Positions 21,860 through 33,536 of a stretch of DNA of 64,000 nucleotides are shown here, piece after piece; position 1 is the first letter of the stretch; each line of letters opens with the position of its first letter. The notes beneath the pieces are model-generated. The model made no database searches. It worked only from the letters and a program-made list of their open reading frames with translations, and was not told the origin of the DNA. The position numbers and the translations under genes were made by a program. Source of the stretch: Avena insularis (Eukaryota; Streptophyta; Magnoliopsida; Poales; Poaceae); NCBI GenBank assembly GCA_023614405.1, contig CM042697.1, positions 189,719,189 to 189,783,188 on the forward strand, given 5' to 3'.

Positions 21860-22348
21860 TGTCGTGGGAATGGCCACGACAGATGCTGCAATCGGCAGTG
21901 AGTAGTAGAACGAGGGGAAACGGCGGCGAGCCATCTGCGGTGCGATATGAGGGCGGAGACACAGGGTTTTACCAGGTTTGGCCCCCTGGAGGGTAAAGAC
22001 CTACTCCTGCTAGATTCTATTGATAAGAAAGTACAAGGGCGAGCTCGACGACTAGGCGGCGAGTCGCAGGGGGTGTATGATGGAACGTGAGTTCGATGCG
22101 TACCCTAGGAGGTTTATATAGACTCACCTCGCTAGGGTTTACAAATCTACAACCGAATTGGATAAGGACTCGGAGGGCGCTTGAACTAATCCGATTGGGC
22201 CTAGATATGCGTCTAGGCCTCCAGCTTCCAGTCGCCTAGCTCCTTCTTGGGTCGTGATCCAGTCGCCGTCCTGCAGGCCCACTCGCTGGTAGCATGGGCC
22301 AATAGGAAACGTCCTGCTAGGTATACCCCACTTGGCATATCCCCATCA
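21860..22348 (-). repeat. 3' LTR of E2 (489 bp)
   Basis: Plus strand starts TGTCGTGGGAATGG and ends ATATCCCCATCA. The element-sense TATA-type box is CTATATAAAC at about 22112-22121. It is followed on the internal side by GTAGTCCCCGAGG, the complement of the polypurine tract CCTCGGGGACTAC. Confidence 0.93.
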
Positions 22349-22710
22349 GTAGTCCCCGAGGCTGTCGTTGATTCGTAGCAGGTGTTCCTTGGCAGTCGGA
22401 GTATGCTGGTCTAATTTGGACGCCCAGTCGAATCGACGGTGGACTCCTTTAATGAAAGAGAGTATACGTCATCTTAGTCACAATAACGACGACCATTCGA
22501 ATCGCAGCCATGGCGAAGGGGTCAGCGAGAAGTCGAATCGTGACAGCTGGCGAATGAATCGGCGAGAAGTCGAATCGCGACAGCTGGCGATTCGAATAGA
22601 CGAAGTTGGACCGTCATCCTAAGTCAAACTAGCCATTGGGTAATCCAACGGTAATATCGGCGTAATCACCGCGCGGTAACGGCTCCCCGAAACTGTTGGG
22701 TAGCAACCAT

Positions 22711-22718
22711 TATATAAG
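22711..22718 (+). promoter_or_regulatory. TATA box of the E2 antisense gene
   Basis: TATATAAG lies 135 bp upstream of the ATG at 22846, in the context GGTAGCAACC-(3)-TATATAAGG. E3 has the same context upstream of its antisense gene (59343-59351). Conservation plus spacing supports a promoter; it was not tested. Confidence 0.65.
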
Positions 22719-22845
22719 GAGAGTTACTGGCGAAGAGCGATCATTCCCCACACTTCCTCCGACCTCATGCGTCTCCCAGTCTTCCATTCCTTTGTAGCGA
22801 CCAGAGCGACCCAGAGCAATCCCGCAACCCTAGATCCTCCGACAG

Positions 22846-25800
22846 ATGGCGCCTCCGACAGATCCGTGGGGGAGATCCAAATGCACGAAAGTGCTGCTGA
22901 AGTCCTTCGAGGATGCGGGAATTCTCCGCGCCGGGAGATGGCGCATCCCCGCGGCTAGAGAGGTGGTACCGGATCCGCACGACATGGAATTCATCTGCTT
23001 CACCAGTCACTTGGAGAGGGGGCTCGGTTTCCCCACCTCCGTCTTCTTCCGCCGCTTCTACGCATATTACGGTATCCAGCCGTCGGACCTAGGGCCACAC
23101 AGCATCGAGCAACTCACCATTTTATGGCGTTTTGCGAGTGCTACTTAGGCTGCCGGACATACTTCCCCCTGTGGCAAGATCTGTTCCATGGGAGGGCCGG
23201 ACGCGAAGGGGCAGGCGGCCCGATGCTAGCCACGGGTGGCCTCACCTTCCAGCTGAAGTCCAAGGCCTCCTTCCTCGACCTGATGATGCCGAAGAAGGCA
23301 GCGAATTAGTGGAAGAAGCATTGGTTCTACGTGACCGAGTCGACACCGGACGATGAGGTGGTGCTTCCGATGTACTCCACTGACCGGCTCGAGCCGTGTT
23401 AGCTTCAATTTGCCAAGCTCCCGCACGACCAATGGATGGTGGTCGAAGAAATGTTGATGACAATCCGCAACCTGAAGAAGAAGGGCCTCCAAATTATCAA
23501 CCTGTACAACTGCTGGCTTGGGCGGCGGCTAGTGCCTCTGGCCAGCCGCTCCCACTGGATGTACGAGTACACAGGCAAGGACGATCCGACTAAGAGTATC
23601 ACCAACGTGGAGTACGTCGACTCGAAGGCCAGGATTCCCTTGTACACCATGAAGCACAAGGCTCAATCGGTAAGCTTACTTTCCCTTGTCTATTCCGCAT
23701 TTCTAAAATTACAGTCGCACTTTCTGATCATGCACTGTTCATGTAGCTGTTCCAAGTGGTGGAAGGTTGGCTTCCACCCGCTGATGATGAAAACTCGAAT
23801 GAGTCCGTCGAGGACAAGAGCGAGTCCTCCTCCGACAAGGGCAATGTCGGAGGTGACGATAATTTTGACGACGACGATGATGAAGACGACAATGAGGCCG
23901 TGAAGGTTGCCGCACCCATGGTCTGTAAGACCCGCGCGCAACGACAACGCGAGCTCAAGGCCAGGAAGAGACTCGAGGCTCATGACGGGGGTGACGACGA
24001 GATCCTAGAGAACACTTCACGGTGCGTGCCCACGCCGTCGAGAAAGAAGTCGCTGCAGAAGAAGAAGGGTCCGTCCAAGGCAGTGTTGCCACCTCGGTCG
24101 GCGAGTAGCTTCGAAGCTACCAGCGTGACCGACAAGGCTGGGGCCAGTGTGCCGGCGCGGGCGACTGCGGCAGCCGATGTGGCCGTGGTAGAGGATGAGG
24201 TGTCGCTGCGTCGCTGCAACAACCCTTCGCTGCAGTCACCAGGCTTCGGGCCGCTCCATCCGCGGGTGCCTCACCACCAAGAGAAGCACTTGCGGCGATT
24301 GCCGCGGATCCTTCTGCCGTGGCTTCATCCTCGAAAAAGCCCTCGGTGTCTTAGACCCAGAGCATGCTCGAAACGGGCCTCAGCCGGAAGCTGGGGCCGC
24401 AGTTGGAGAAGCCGGCGCATATTCGCACCGGCCTTTGCTTTATCCCAGTCGCCAAGTAAGTATCCTTTAGAGTATTTCTTTTGGCAACTGATTTATGTTT
24501 GTTCGGCGAACTCGCTGACGACGTCGTGTTGCAGGACTGGTGTGAAGAAAATAGGTCACCCCTCGGTGGCTAAGGTCCCATTGGGTGCCACGGGGGCGCA
24601 AGTCGATCCCTCGAAGAAGAGGAAGAGCGACGAGATCAAGGCGCCTGTTGAGGGCGTGAAGAAGGCAAAGGGCGACGAGGTTGTCACAATTTCGGACGAG
24701 CCGGTCGACGCCCCAATCAAGGCTCCGACTGGAGCGGATGCGGCCACGAAGGTCGTAGTGGACGCGAAGTTGCAGCGGATAGATCCTGTGGCGCCAGTTG
24801 GGGCAACGGGCCCGACAGCGAGTGCCACAGGGGCGGCAATGGCGACCTTCCCTCGCTTTGTGGCGAGGGCCTCCATGGTGAGTGCTTCAGCGCAATCGGC
24901 GGAGATCCAGAGCATCGCGGGCGCACACCTCTCGTGCTCCCGTCGGTGGACACGGTCGAGCTCCACAATATGCTGGGTGCGGCAATCCAGGTATGTCCAG
25001 TCCCCAAGGATCTAGTCGCTAAACTTAAGCGGGTAGATTCTTACTTTTTCGTTGTCCAGTCCCCGAGTGGCTAGTCGCTGAGTTGCAGTGGCTAGGCACT
25101 TAATGATTTCTTCGTTATCCTGTCCACGAGTGGCTAGTCGCTGAATTTCATCAGCTAGGCACTTAGGGAGTGCTTCATAAGTTTTTGCTGATGTTCGCCA
25201 TGGTTTTGCAGGGCCTCCAGCGCGAGTTGGCGGAGCGATTGACCTCCAAGGAGCGTATGTAAGAGGAAGTCTGCTCCGTCCGAGAAGTGAACGAGCAGCT
25301 TCGAGCGACTGCTAGTACGAGTTTTGATATGCCCTTGGTCAAGGAGGTCTTTTTATGTCGTGCTCATAGTTGTGATGATGCAGAGAGTCATGCGGCCGCG
25401 GTGGAGAAGGCTCACGAGGGTATGGTCCCTGCAAGCGACCTGATGGCTGCCCAGTCTTCCTTGAGTGCCGTGGAGAAGCGGGTCGCCGAACTGGAGCAAG
25501 AGCTCAAGGCCGTGAAGGCGGAGGCGACCTCGGCGGAAGAAAGAGCTAAGGCAGCCATTGCTGCTGCTGCCGAGGAGCGAAAGGTTTCGGATGCGCTCGT
25601 CGTCGGGCTAGAAACCGACTTCTCTGGTCTGCAGGATTTCATTACGGGGATCTGGCGTCCCCTGATTGGTGAGCTCCTTTTTCTTTCAAATGATTGGCGA
25701 GTCCCCGAGCGTGCGTGTCACCTTTGTGTTTTTTGAGCCTTTCTGATTGTGTATTTGGGATTTCCAGGGAAGATTCTTGACGATGAAGCCGAGGCATAGT

Positions 25801-26348
25801 CGTACGACGCGTGGTAGTGGGCCACTATGTTGGTGGACTCTGCCGCTCTGTCGGCGACTTGCATCTGCGCGTACCTTCAGGAGATTTCACCGACGGAGGT
25901 TATTCCCAGCGAGCTCACCGAGGTCTGGCGGTATCTGGAGAAGGCTCCAGCGGTTGTGGAGTTCATGTCACGGTCGGCTTTTCGCCGTGGGGCGGCGACT
26001 GCGCTGAGCCTTGGGCTCGCGCACTTCCCCGATGATTTCGACCTTGACGACATCACCATCGGCTATACTTCGTCCACGGGCGCGGTCGAGATATCTGATA
26101 TGCTAAAGCTGACCAATCGAGTCACGGTCTACTCCGATTGGGTGTTGGCGATGGGCGACTTCCTCCTGTATTAGGAGACAATCGTTGCCCCAAACGACAA
26201 GGAGCCAGCAAAGCGTGACTTCAAGGTGGAGCAGCCGTTCCGATCGGTGATGGCAGGCACCTTGAAGACGTACCCGTCGAACCCATGGGTGCCCTTCATC
26301 CGTGTCCGTGGGGACAGTGGCGCATTATCGTAGAAGCCTGCGGAGTAG
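22846..26348 (+). pseudogene. Antisense five-exon gene of E2 (putative gypsy-type transposon domain plus coiled coil)
   Basis: Exons inferred: 22846-23669, 23747-24455, 24535-24990, 25212-25668, 25768-26348. All introns are GT...AG and phases agree with the E3 copy. Exon 1 starts MAPPTDPWGRSKC and holds the plant 'putative gypsy type transposon' domain (FTSHLERGLGFPTSVFFRRF, YGIQPSDLGPHSIEQL, FCECYLGCRTYFPLWQDLFH, NLYNCWLGRRLVPLA). Exon 2 is acidic then basic. Exon 4 is a coiled coil (VEKRVAELEQELKAVKAEA). Exon 5 has ICAYLQEISPTEVIPSELTE and FAFRRGA-type helices. Frameshift near 23120, stops at 23309, 23400 and in exons 4 and 5 show decay. The function is unknown; related antisense ORFs are known in Tat-lineage elements such as maize Grande. 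Confidence 0.8.
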
Positions 26349-27156
26349 ATCACTATGCCGATCGACGTTAGTTGTAAATATTTTATGTCTGCCCTTATAA
26401 GCGAACAAGATTTGGTTGCTATAAGGAATGCATGGAAGCTTTTGTAAGTGTTTGATTTGATTGTTAATTGTTGATTTGTGCGAGTCCCCGAGCGTGTCCG
26501 CCCTTTTGTGGGGTTTACCTCATTTTTATGTGTATGTTTGTTGTTATACTGTTAGTCAGTTGAGGTCGACTCGTCGTGGCTTGGAAAGCCAGTTGCATGG
26601 CGACTCCAAGGGGTTCTCTTTACTTAGCCGTTTTCCTGGGCGCGAACGGGGTCAGTTGGCCGAGTCCCCGAGCGTGGTGCTTAGCCGTTCTAGTCGCATG
26701 CCCAAGGTAGGTGAGGACGAGGTGCGTTGTACTAAGTGCGTCACTCCACCTGACCCAGAGGATCAGCTGCGTGGAGAGTGCGGGACGCGCTCTCATACTT
26801 GGAGTTTTACCTTAGTCGCTCAGGTTTGGGCTGCTGTCAGTCCCCGAGCATGGTACTTAACCGTTCGAGTTCCTGCGCCAAGGATGTGGAGGACGGGGTC
26901 GCTGTTGGAAGCGAATGCGGTTGTCTTGACTCAGAAAGCCATTCGAGCGAGGCGACTCTGATGGGGATCCGATTTGGCATTTTCATGGATGATATAAGGC
27001 CCGAAATTTATCGATGCCCTCGTATTGCATTACTTAGCCATCCGGTCGCGTAACTAAGGGTTGACTTCCGCGGTTAGCGTGACGCTGTTATTACAAGTGT
27101 GAGTGCTACAATATATGGAGAGTGAACACAATTTGTGCGAATCGATCTTCTTTATT
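26349..27156. other. E2 spacer between antisense gene and integrase end
   Basis: Non-coding. Contains three copies of AGTCCCCGAGC-type motifs (about 26480, 26664, 26838), which are the complement of the element's polypurine-tract core. Each is followed by a similar GTGGTGCTTAGCCGTT-like phrase, so these are diverged direct repeats. It probably holds the 3' UTR of the antisense gene. Confidence 0.6.
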
Positions 27157-28260
27157 TCATAGCGGGGGGAGTACATGCTGGAGTTCTAGGTGCAGAACTT
27201 CCTTAGGAGGTTTACATTCCACGGCCGCTTGACGTCGAGCTATCCATCGCCTCGGACATCGATGAGGTAGTAGGCATCGTTGCCCAGGACTCGCCCTATG
27301 GCTAATGGTACCTCCCACGGGGAAGAGAGCTTGTGCATGCCCTTCTTGTCCTGGATCATCCAGAGTACCAGGTCGCCTTCCTGTAAGGTGCGGGTTCGGA
27401 CTCGGCGGCTGTGGGCGGAGTCCTTGCTGGTAGATGGCGGTGCGGGAGCGAGCTAGGTCGCGTTCTTCGTCGAGCTGGTCGACTCCATCTTGGCGTGCGA
27501 GCTCGTTGTCGGCTTCCGTGTAGTTGACGACTCGCGGTGAGTCATGATCGAGGTCGGTCGGCATGACGGCTTCTGCACCATACACCATGAAGAAGGGGGT
27601 GAAGCCGGTCGACCTATTGACGGAGGTATAGATGCCCCAGACAACGGAGGGGAGTTCTTCGACCCAGCACCCCAGGGTTTGCTTGAGGGTAACTTGCAGT
27701 CGCAGCTTCAGGTTGTGGATGATGCTCTGGTTGGCAAGTTCCGCCTGGCCGTTGGACTCCGGGTGGGCGACTGAGGCGAGGCCGAGTCGTATGTTGTGCT
27801 CCTCGCAGAATTCGGCCATGGCCCCTTTGGCGAAGTTGGTGCCGTTGTCTGTGATGATGTTGTGCGGGAAGCCGTAGCGATAGATGAACTCGTGTAAGAA
27901 CTTGGCGGTTGTCTTTATGTCGCACTTGCTGACTGGTTTGGCCTCCACCCACTTTGTGAATTTGTCGACTACGACTAGTAGGTGGGTGTAGCCGGAGGAG
28001 GCCTTCTTGAAGGGTCCCACCATGTCCATGCCACACATGGCGAATGGCCAGGTGATGCGGATGGTCTTGAGCACCGAGCTTGGTACGTGAGTCCGGTTGG
28101 CATACTTCTGGCTTCCAACGCAGCGTTGGACGATGTCGACCGCATTGGCTTGAGCGATGAGCCAGTAGCGCCATGTCGCATGGCCTTGGCGACCAGGGAC
28201 CGAGCGCCAACATGGTGGCCGCAGTCGCCGACATGGATGTCTTGGAGGATTTTGCAACCC
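27157..28260 (-). pseudogene. E2 integrase
   Basis: Minus strand, mostly one frame (28150-27420). VDIVQRCVGSQKYANRTHVP is the end of the zinc-finger region; it has CVGS where the family has CxxC, so one ligand is lost. The catalytic core follows: GMDMVGPFKKASSGYTHLLV, YGFPHNIITDNGTNFAKGAM and VAHPESNGQAELANQSI give the D, D, E residues. GFTPFFMVYGAEAVMPTDL is typical of plant Gypsy integrase. Frames shift toward the C-terminus (27420-27157), where QDKKGMHKL can be read in another frame. Not active. Confidence 0.9.
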
Positions 28261-28265
28261 TCCGT

Positions 28266-28966
28266 GGGTTGTATGAAGCGCTAGAACATGCCGGTCACGC
28301 TGCGCTTGTGGAGCTCTCCGTTGATGATGACGAAGGACTTGCAGCAGCATACTATCATGCGGGCCTCCGTCTCGTCTGCGGGTAGGGTCCCTCCTTCCAG
28401 GTAGGCGACATATGGCGCAGTCCAGTCGCTTGGTTCCGCGATCATGGCGACCAGTGCTGGTTCTGGTTGTAGTGGTATCCTGATGTCGATCTCCTTAGGG
28501 GAAGAGACAAACGGCTTGGTGATGGTGTCGAGGAAGACACCAGCGGGTGGCACGAGACGAGCCAACCCGATGCGAGAGAGGGCGTTGGCCTCTTTGTTCT
28601 TGCGCTGGTCAATCCACTCGACGGAGTAGACGGCGAAGTGGACCCCCAGCTGGTCCACTGCTTGGCTATAAGCTGCCATGGTGGGGGAGATAGCGTCGCA
28701 GGTGCCGGCGACTTGTCCGACGACGATATCGGAGTCGCCGTAGCAGCACAGGCGATTGATGTTCATCTCCTTGGCTGCTCTCATGCCGTGGAGGAGGGCC
28801 TCGTACTCGGCCATGTTCTTGGTGCAGGGGTGAAGTCGAGGTACAGAACGTATTGTAGCTTGTCGCCCTTGGGAGACGTGATGATGATCCCTGCCCTTGC
28901 ACCGTCTGCGTTATTGGACCCGTCAAAGTGCAGCGACCAGTAGTGGAGGTACGACAGCTTGTCCGG
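28266..28966 (-). pseudogene. E2 second RNase H (archaeal-type, Tat lineage) and linker to integrase
   Basis: Minus-strand frame 28814-28281 has MAEYEALLHGMRAAKEM, LCCYGDSDIVVGQVAG and YSVEWIDQRKNKEANALSRI. The YEALL...YGDS...V(E)ANALSR order is that of the additional archaeal-like RNase H reported in Tat-lineage elements, which sits between the normal RT-RNaseH and integrase. The tail (DETEARMI, INGELHKRSVTG) leads to the integrase zinc finger. Start region (28966-28815) is in a different frame (STTGRCTLTGPI... is a shadow; the real frame reads LHFDGSNNADGARAGIIITS), so a frameshift lies near 28820. Confidence 0.78.
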
Positions 28967-28969
28967 CTG

Positions 28970-30330
28970 CTACGCCTCCTCCCAGTCGGCGAGGAAGTCC
29001 GCCAGGGCCTGTGACTTGATTGCCTTGCGGGCCTCGTACCTGATGTTGTGGACTCCGATATCGATGGCCCACTTGGTGAATCGCCCAGTCGCTTCGCGGT
29101 TGCGGATGATGTCCTGCAAACGGCGTTGAGGAGATGACCGTGATTGGGTGCTGCTGGAAGTAGTGCGGCAGTCGCCGCTGGGCTCAAAAGATGGCACATA
29201 CCAATTTCTGGTACTGCGGGTAGCGCTGGCGCGACTCGGTGAGGACTTCGCTGATGTAGTAGACGGGTCGTTGTACCGAGGGCTCCTTGCCCTCTTATGG
29301 TCGCTCAACGACCATGACTGTGTTGACGACTCGTTCGGAGGCCGTGACGTAGAGGCGAGTAGCGGGGCCGCGAGTAGAACCTCCTTTAGCGCGTGGAGCG
29401 CGTCATCTGCCTCCTTGTCACATTGGGACGTGGGAGTCTTGCGCATTAGGCGGTAGAGAGGCATTGCCTTCTCGCCTAGGCGGGGGATGAAGCGACTGAG
29501 AGCCGCGACTCGTCTGGCTAGCTTATGGACGTCGCGCAGGAACTCGGGCTTGTCGAGCCGGGCGATCATGTTGATCTTGGTGCAGTTCGCCTCGATGCCT
29601 CGTTTAGAGACTACATACCCCAGAAGTTGTCCAGTGGGTAAACCGAAGGTCCACTTTCCTAGGTTGAGTTTGATCTTGTACCTCCGCAGATTTGCGAAGG
29701 TTTCGGCCAGGTCAGCGAGTAGATCGCGCTGGCGAGTGGACTTCACCACCATGTCGTCGATGTAGATGTGGATGTTGCGGCCAATTTGGCTTGCAAGGCA
29801 TTCCTGCATGCAACTTTGGTAGGTTGCTCCGGCATTCTTGAGGCCGAACGTCAGGGCGGTGTAGCAGAATGCTCCGAATGGCGTGATAAACGATGTCTTC
29901 TCCTCGTCCTCGACTGCCATTTTTATCTGGCTGTAACCAGAGTAGGCGTCAAGGAAACATAGCGACTCCGAGCCTATGGTCGAGTCGATGATTTGGTCAA
30001 TCCGTGGGAGGACGAACTGCTCCTTTGGGCAGGTGCTGCTGAGGTTTGTGTAATCGATACACATTCTCCAGGTCCCATTCTTCTTCTCAACCAGGACTGG
30101 GTTTGCCAGCCACTTGGAGTACTTGATTGGCCGTATGAAGCCTGCAGCGAGTATACGCTGCACCTCCTCGGCGATTGCTCGACGGCGTTCTTCATTGAAG
30201 GGACGCAGCGACTTCTTGATGGGTCAGGCTTTGGGGTCGGCGTTGAGTTTTTGCTCAGTGAGTTCCCTCGGGACACCAGGCATGTCACATGTCTTCCATG
30301 CAAATATGTCGCGAGTCGCACAGAGGAACT
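28970..30330 (-). pseudogene. E2 reverse transcriptase and first RNase H
   Basis: 30330-30165 encodes the RT start in broken frames (PGVPRELTEQKLNADPK, FNEERRRAIAEEV). From 30163 a long frame carries NPVLVEKKNGTWRMCIDYTN, LCFLDAYSGYSQIKMAVED, FGLKNAGATYQSCMQECL and the catalytic YIDDMVVKS. GQLLGYVVSKRGIEAN and LARRVAALSRFIPRLGEKA follow. After about 29380 the RNase H part is frameshifted, with its last section back in frame (WAIDIGVHNIRYEARKAIKS). Copying of the element's RNA is its role; this copy is inactive. Confidence 0.9.
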
Positions 30331-30375
30331 GGATGAGCGCGCCTTCCTATGCTGGGATCATGCCCATCCCGATCG

Positions 30376-31320
30376 TCACCGTCTGGCTGGAGTCGCCCGG
30401 ACCAGCTCGACAGAGCGTGTGTGCATGGTCGCCTCGAATGCGGTCGAGCCGCCGTTCTCCGAGTTGGGATTCTTGAGTATTGTGTGGTCGTCATTGTTGA
30501 CCCTGCTCGTGTACTTGGCGAGCTTCTCCACGTGGTTGGCTTCTGCAGAGATGACAGCATCAGCGAGCTCGGTGTCCATGGCCTCGCACTCTGCGGCCAT
30601 GTCGGGGTCGTCGTGGAAGATGATGATACCACACGGCCCTGGGAGCTTCATTGTGTTGTACGCATAATGTGACGCTGCCATGAACTTGGTGAACGCTTGC
30701 CGCCCCAAGACGCAATGGTAGGGGCTGTTGAAGGGCACCAGCTCGAAGACGATCCGCTCGATGTGGAAGTTTGCTGGTGTGCCGAAGGTGACTGGCAGTG
30801 TCACCTTGCCGACCGGGTACGCCTTCCGACCGGGGACGATGCCGTGGAAGGTGGTGTAGGTCGTCTCGATCATTGACTGTGGGGGCCGTAGTCGCCAGAA
30901 CGTGTCCAGGTAGAGGATGTTGATGGAGCTCCCGCCATCCATCTGCGTCTTGGGGAGCCAATAGTCGCACACTTTGGGCTTCACCACCAAGGCGACTCGT
31001 CCCGGATATTCGATCCGTAGCGAGTGGTCCTCGTGGCTCCAAGTGATCCGCTGCTCGGACCAGTTGAGGAAGCGGTGGACGTCGACTTGGGACACCGTGT
31101 TAACGGTGACAGCGTGGGCGATGACCTTCTTCTCGCACTTGGTGCTGAACCCGGTGAAGGTGTGGAGCGATCCGACGTTGTTGCCGAATGCCCCGTCGTT
31201 CGGCGAGTGGTTGTTGGGGTCCTCCCGTGCGCGCCGTGCCTTCTCGATCTCCTTCAGGGAGTGGTAGTCGATGGTCGAGTGCATGGCGGGCTTCCCCTCC
31301 CTACTATGGAACACACAGGG
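30376..31320 (-). pseudogene. E2 protease region
   Basis: Frame 31314-30376 (312 residues) begins just after gag (MFHSREGKPAMHSTIDYHS) and has the retropepsin-like motif QMDGGSSINILYLDTF, followed by the strand ERIVFELVPFNSPYHCVLGR, whose VLGRQAF matches the second conserved protease motif. The active site reads DGG rather than DTG, a form shared by E3 and E4, so it seems normal in this lineage. It leads into the RT linker. Confidence 0.85.
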
Positions 31321-31489
31321 TTGGTTAAGGAGAGCCGCAGGGTCGAATTTCGGCCTCGCCTTGTAGTTTCCGCTGTCGCGGTGCTGGCCTCCATCGTGGT
31401 AGAAGCTTTTGGGATCGCGTGGCGCGTAGCCGGCATTGGCGACGAAGTCACCGTGGCGCTTGCCGGTGAGGAGAGTGTTGCTTTAACGT

Positions 31490-33446
31490 AGCTCGGGTCA
31501 TCTCCCGTTGTCGTGGCCGCTAGGGCGGCGATTTCCCCCCGACTCATCGTCGGTTTCTTGGTTCGGGTCCTCCTCCGCGTACCTCTTTGCAATCTCGAGG
31601 AGGTCTGGTATGTTATCGAGTGTCTTGTACACACGCTTGATCTTGGATACCAATGGCTCGTAGCGGCACGAGGTATTGAAGAAATGTATCGCCGTGTCCG
31701 GGTAGATACCGTCCGTGTTGAACCATAGGTCCTGCCACCACTGGACCCAGCTACGAGTCGACTCACGGGGTCCTTGGACGCATCGCTCCAGGTCCTCAAT
31801 GGTGGTGGCACGGGTGTAGGAGCCATCGAAATGCCTGACGAAGGTGTCGAGCATATCCTCCCAGGAGTCGATGTTGTCTGCGGGGAGGGTGTTGATACAT
31901 TGCCAGATCGCTCCCTCCATCATCAGGGGAAGGTAGCGAGCGGCGAGTAGGTCGGTCTGGCTGGCGATTCCCATCGCCATGAGGTATGTGTCCAGCCACA
32001 CGGACGGGTCGTACGAGGGGTCGTACTTCTTGATCTCCTTTGGCGCCTTGAAGTTCGATGGGTATTTTTCGCCTAGGATCATTGGCCCGAAGCACTGGGG
32101 GCCAACTCGGCTGAGCGATCCCCTTGGTTCGCCGTCGCGGTGGTTGGTGAGGGTGTGCCTCAGGTCGTCGGGCTGGCGTGCGTGCCAGCTCTGGTTGTTG
32201 ATGATGTGGGTCTGCGCGTCGACTTGCTGCCCGTTGGCAGCGACCATGTTGTTCGTGGTTGCGAGTCGTTGGTGAGGAGTGCCGCGTTCGCGTGTCGCGG
32301 TTGGAGCTGCAGGGGCTCGGGAGGTGGGAAATTGAGAGTATTTTCCATAGATGGGGGCCGCTCGAGGCTGCCTTGCTTCCTGAAGAGCGGGAGTACATGC
32401 ACCCCCGCGAATCGGCTCCTGTGGTTTGCAGCTCGACGGCCTTGGCGAGTAGGGCCTCGGCGTACTAGATCTGCAACGCGCCTTCACCTGTCATGTTGAT
32501 GCTGTCGACCGCGGCTCGACTCGTGATGACGTTGTCCATTGGAGTGGAGAACAGCGGGAGGCCGTTTGCGTCCCGCTCTTGCGGGGAGATCATGATCCTT
32601 GGTTGATCCGGGGGTGTTGTGCGACCGGGCAGTGGTGGGGGAGCACCGTTCACCGTAGCGCCCGGTGGCATCCGGGCGCTTCCTCCTGGTGGCGCATTCT
32701 TGCAGCCCACGCGGACGTCCATACGGGGCCGGGTCGTTCTCGTCGCTGAAGTTTAGGGCGCGGCCCTGAACGGTCGGGTTCAGGCGCGACCTGATGTGGC
32801 GCTGGTGGTAGAGCGAGATCTCTTGCGCTGTTACTTGCTCGAGGCGATATTTTTCGCGCTCGGCCTATTCCTTGTGGACCGCCTCCTCCAGTCGCAGGCA
32901 GAGTTCCTCGACCTCCGTCGCCATCGCGGTTGGCAGGATCGGCATAGAGAAAGGATCTTGCGGGGCGCTCGTGCCGCTCGCCATGTAGGTCACAACGAAG
33001 CGACCAGATCCGGCGTGGAAGTCGCCGGAGTTCTCCGTCCCGGAGTCAGAGTCGAAGATCCCAAGGATGGAAGTATCCTCGAAGTCCCCAACATTGGAGA
33101 CCTGGGTGATGGAGCCCACGGGTGACACGGCGACGATGGATCCGGCGGCTGACGTCAGGGTCACCGAGTCGGCCTCGTTGTTGAGGGCTGCGTCGTCCGT
33201 GGCCATGCTGGTCTTGGCCACGTTGTCGGAGGCGAGGCGGTGGATGGTGCGGACCTGACTCTCAGAGAGCCAATCGCGTGGTGGCGACTCGCGGATGCGA
33301 GCCGAGTCCTTCGAGACGATGACGTCGGTGAAGCCGATGAAGAGGCTGATCGTGCCGACCGGCATGATCACGCTATGCGTGATGGGGCGTGTCGCCGGGA
33401 CGTAGCTGCTCGGCAAGATCTGAAGGATATCTCCGATGGCGATCAT
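31490..33446 (-). pseudogene. E2 gag
   Basis: The start is likely ATG 33446 (MIAIGDILQILPSSY), shortly after the primer site. A frame to 32865 has TISLFIGFTDVIVSKDSARI and SITQVSNVGDFEDTSILGIF. A second piece (32800-32465) holds RERDANGLPLFSTPMDNV. 32487-31498 holds the capsid (FNTSCRYEPLVSKIKRVYKT, KYDPSYDPSVWLDTYLMAMG, LEIAKRYAEEDPNQETDDE). E3 encodes the same order. No zinc knuckle is obvious. Several frameshifts and a stop near 32465. Confidence 0.82.
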
Positions 33447-33518
33447 GCGGCCGGTGGAAATCTTCTTGTTGATTAGCAGATTGGATCTCGCTGCAGCACA
33501 GAAGCCTGACTGGCCAGG

Positions 33519-33535
33519 CCCCACGGTGGGCGCCA
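33519..33535 (-). other. Primer-binding site of E2
   Basis: Minus strand reads TGGCGCCCACCGTGGGG one base inside the 5' LTR. Typical of Tat-lineage elements. Confidence 0.9.
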
Positions 33536-33536
33536 A

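Noticed and set aside
23690..25007. Minus-strand ORFs opposite the E2 antisense gene exons (23690-23983, 24556-24966 and others)
   Set aside because: Shadows in GC-rich coding sequence; the plus-strand exons have splice sites and a homologue in E3.
27453..28385. Plus-strand ORFs opposite the E2 integrase
   Set aside because: Mirror frames of the integrase; no domain and no conservation in the E3 counterpart.
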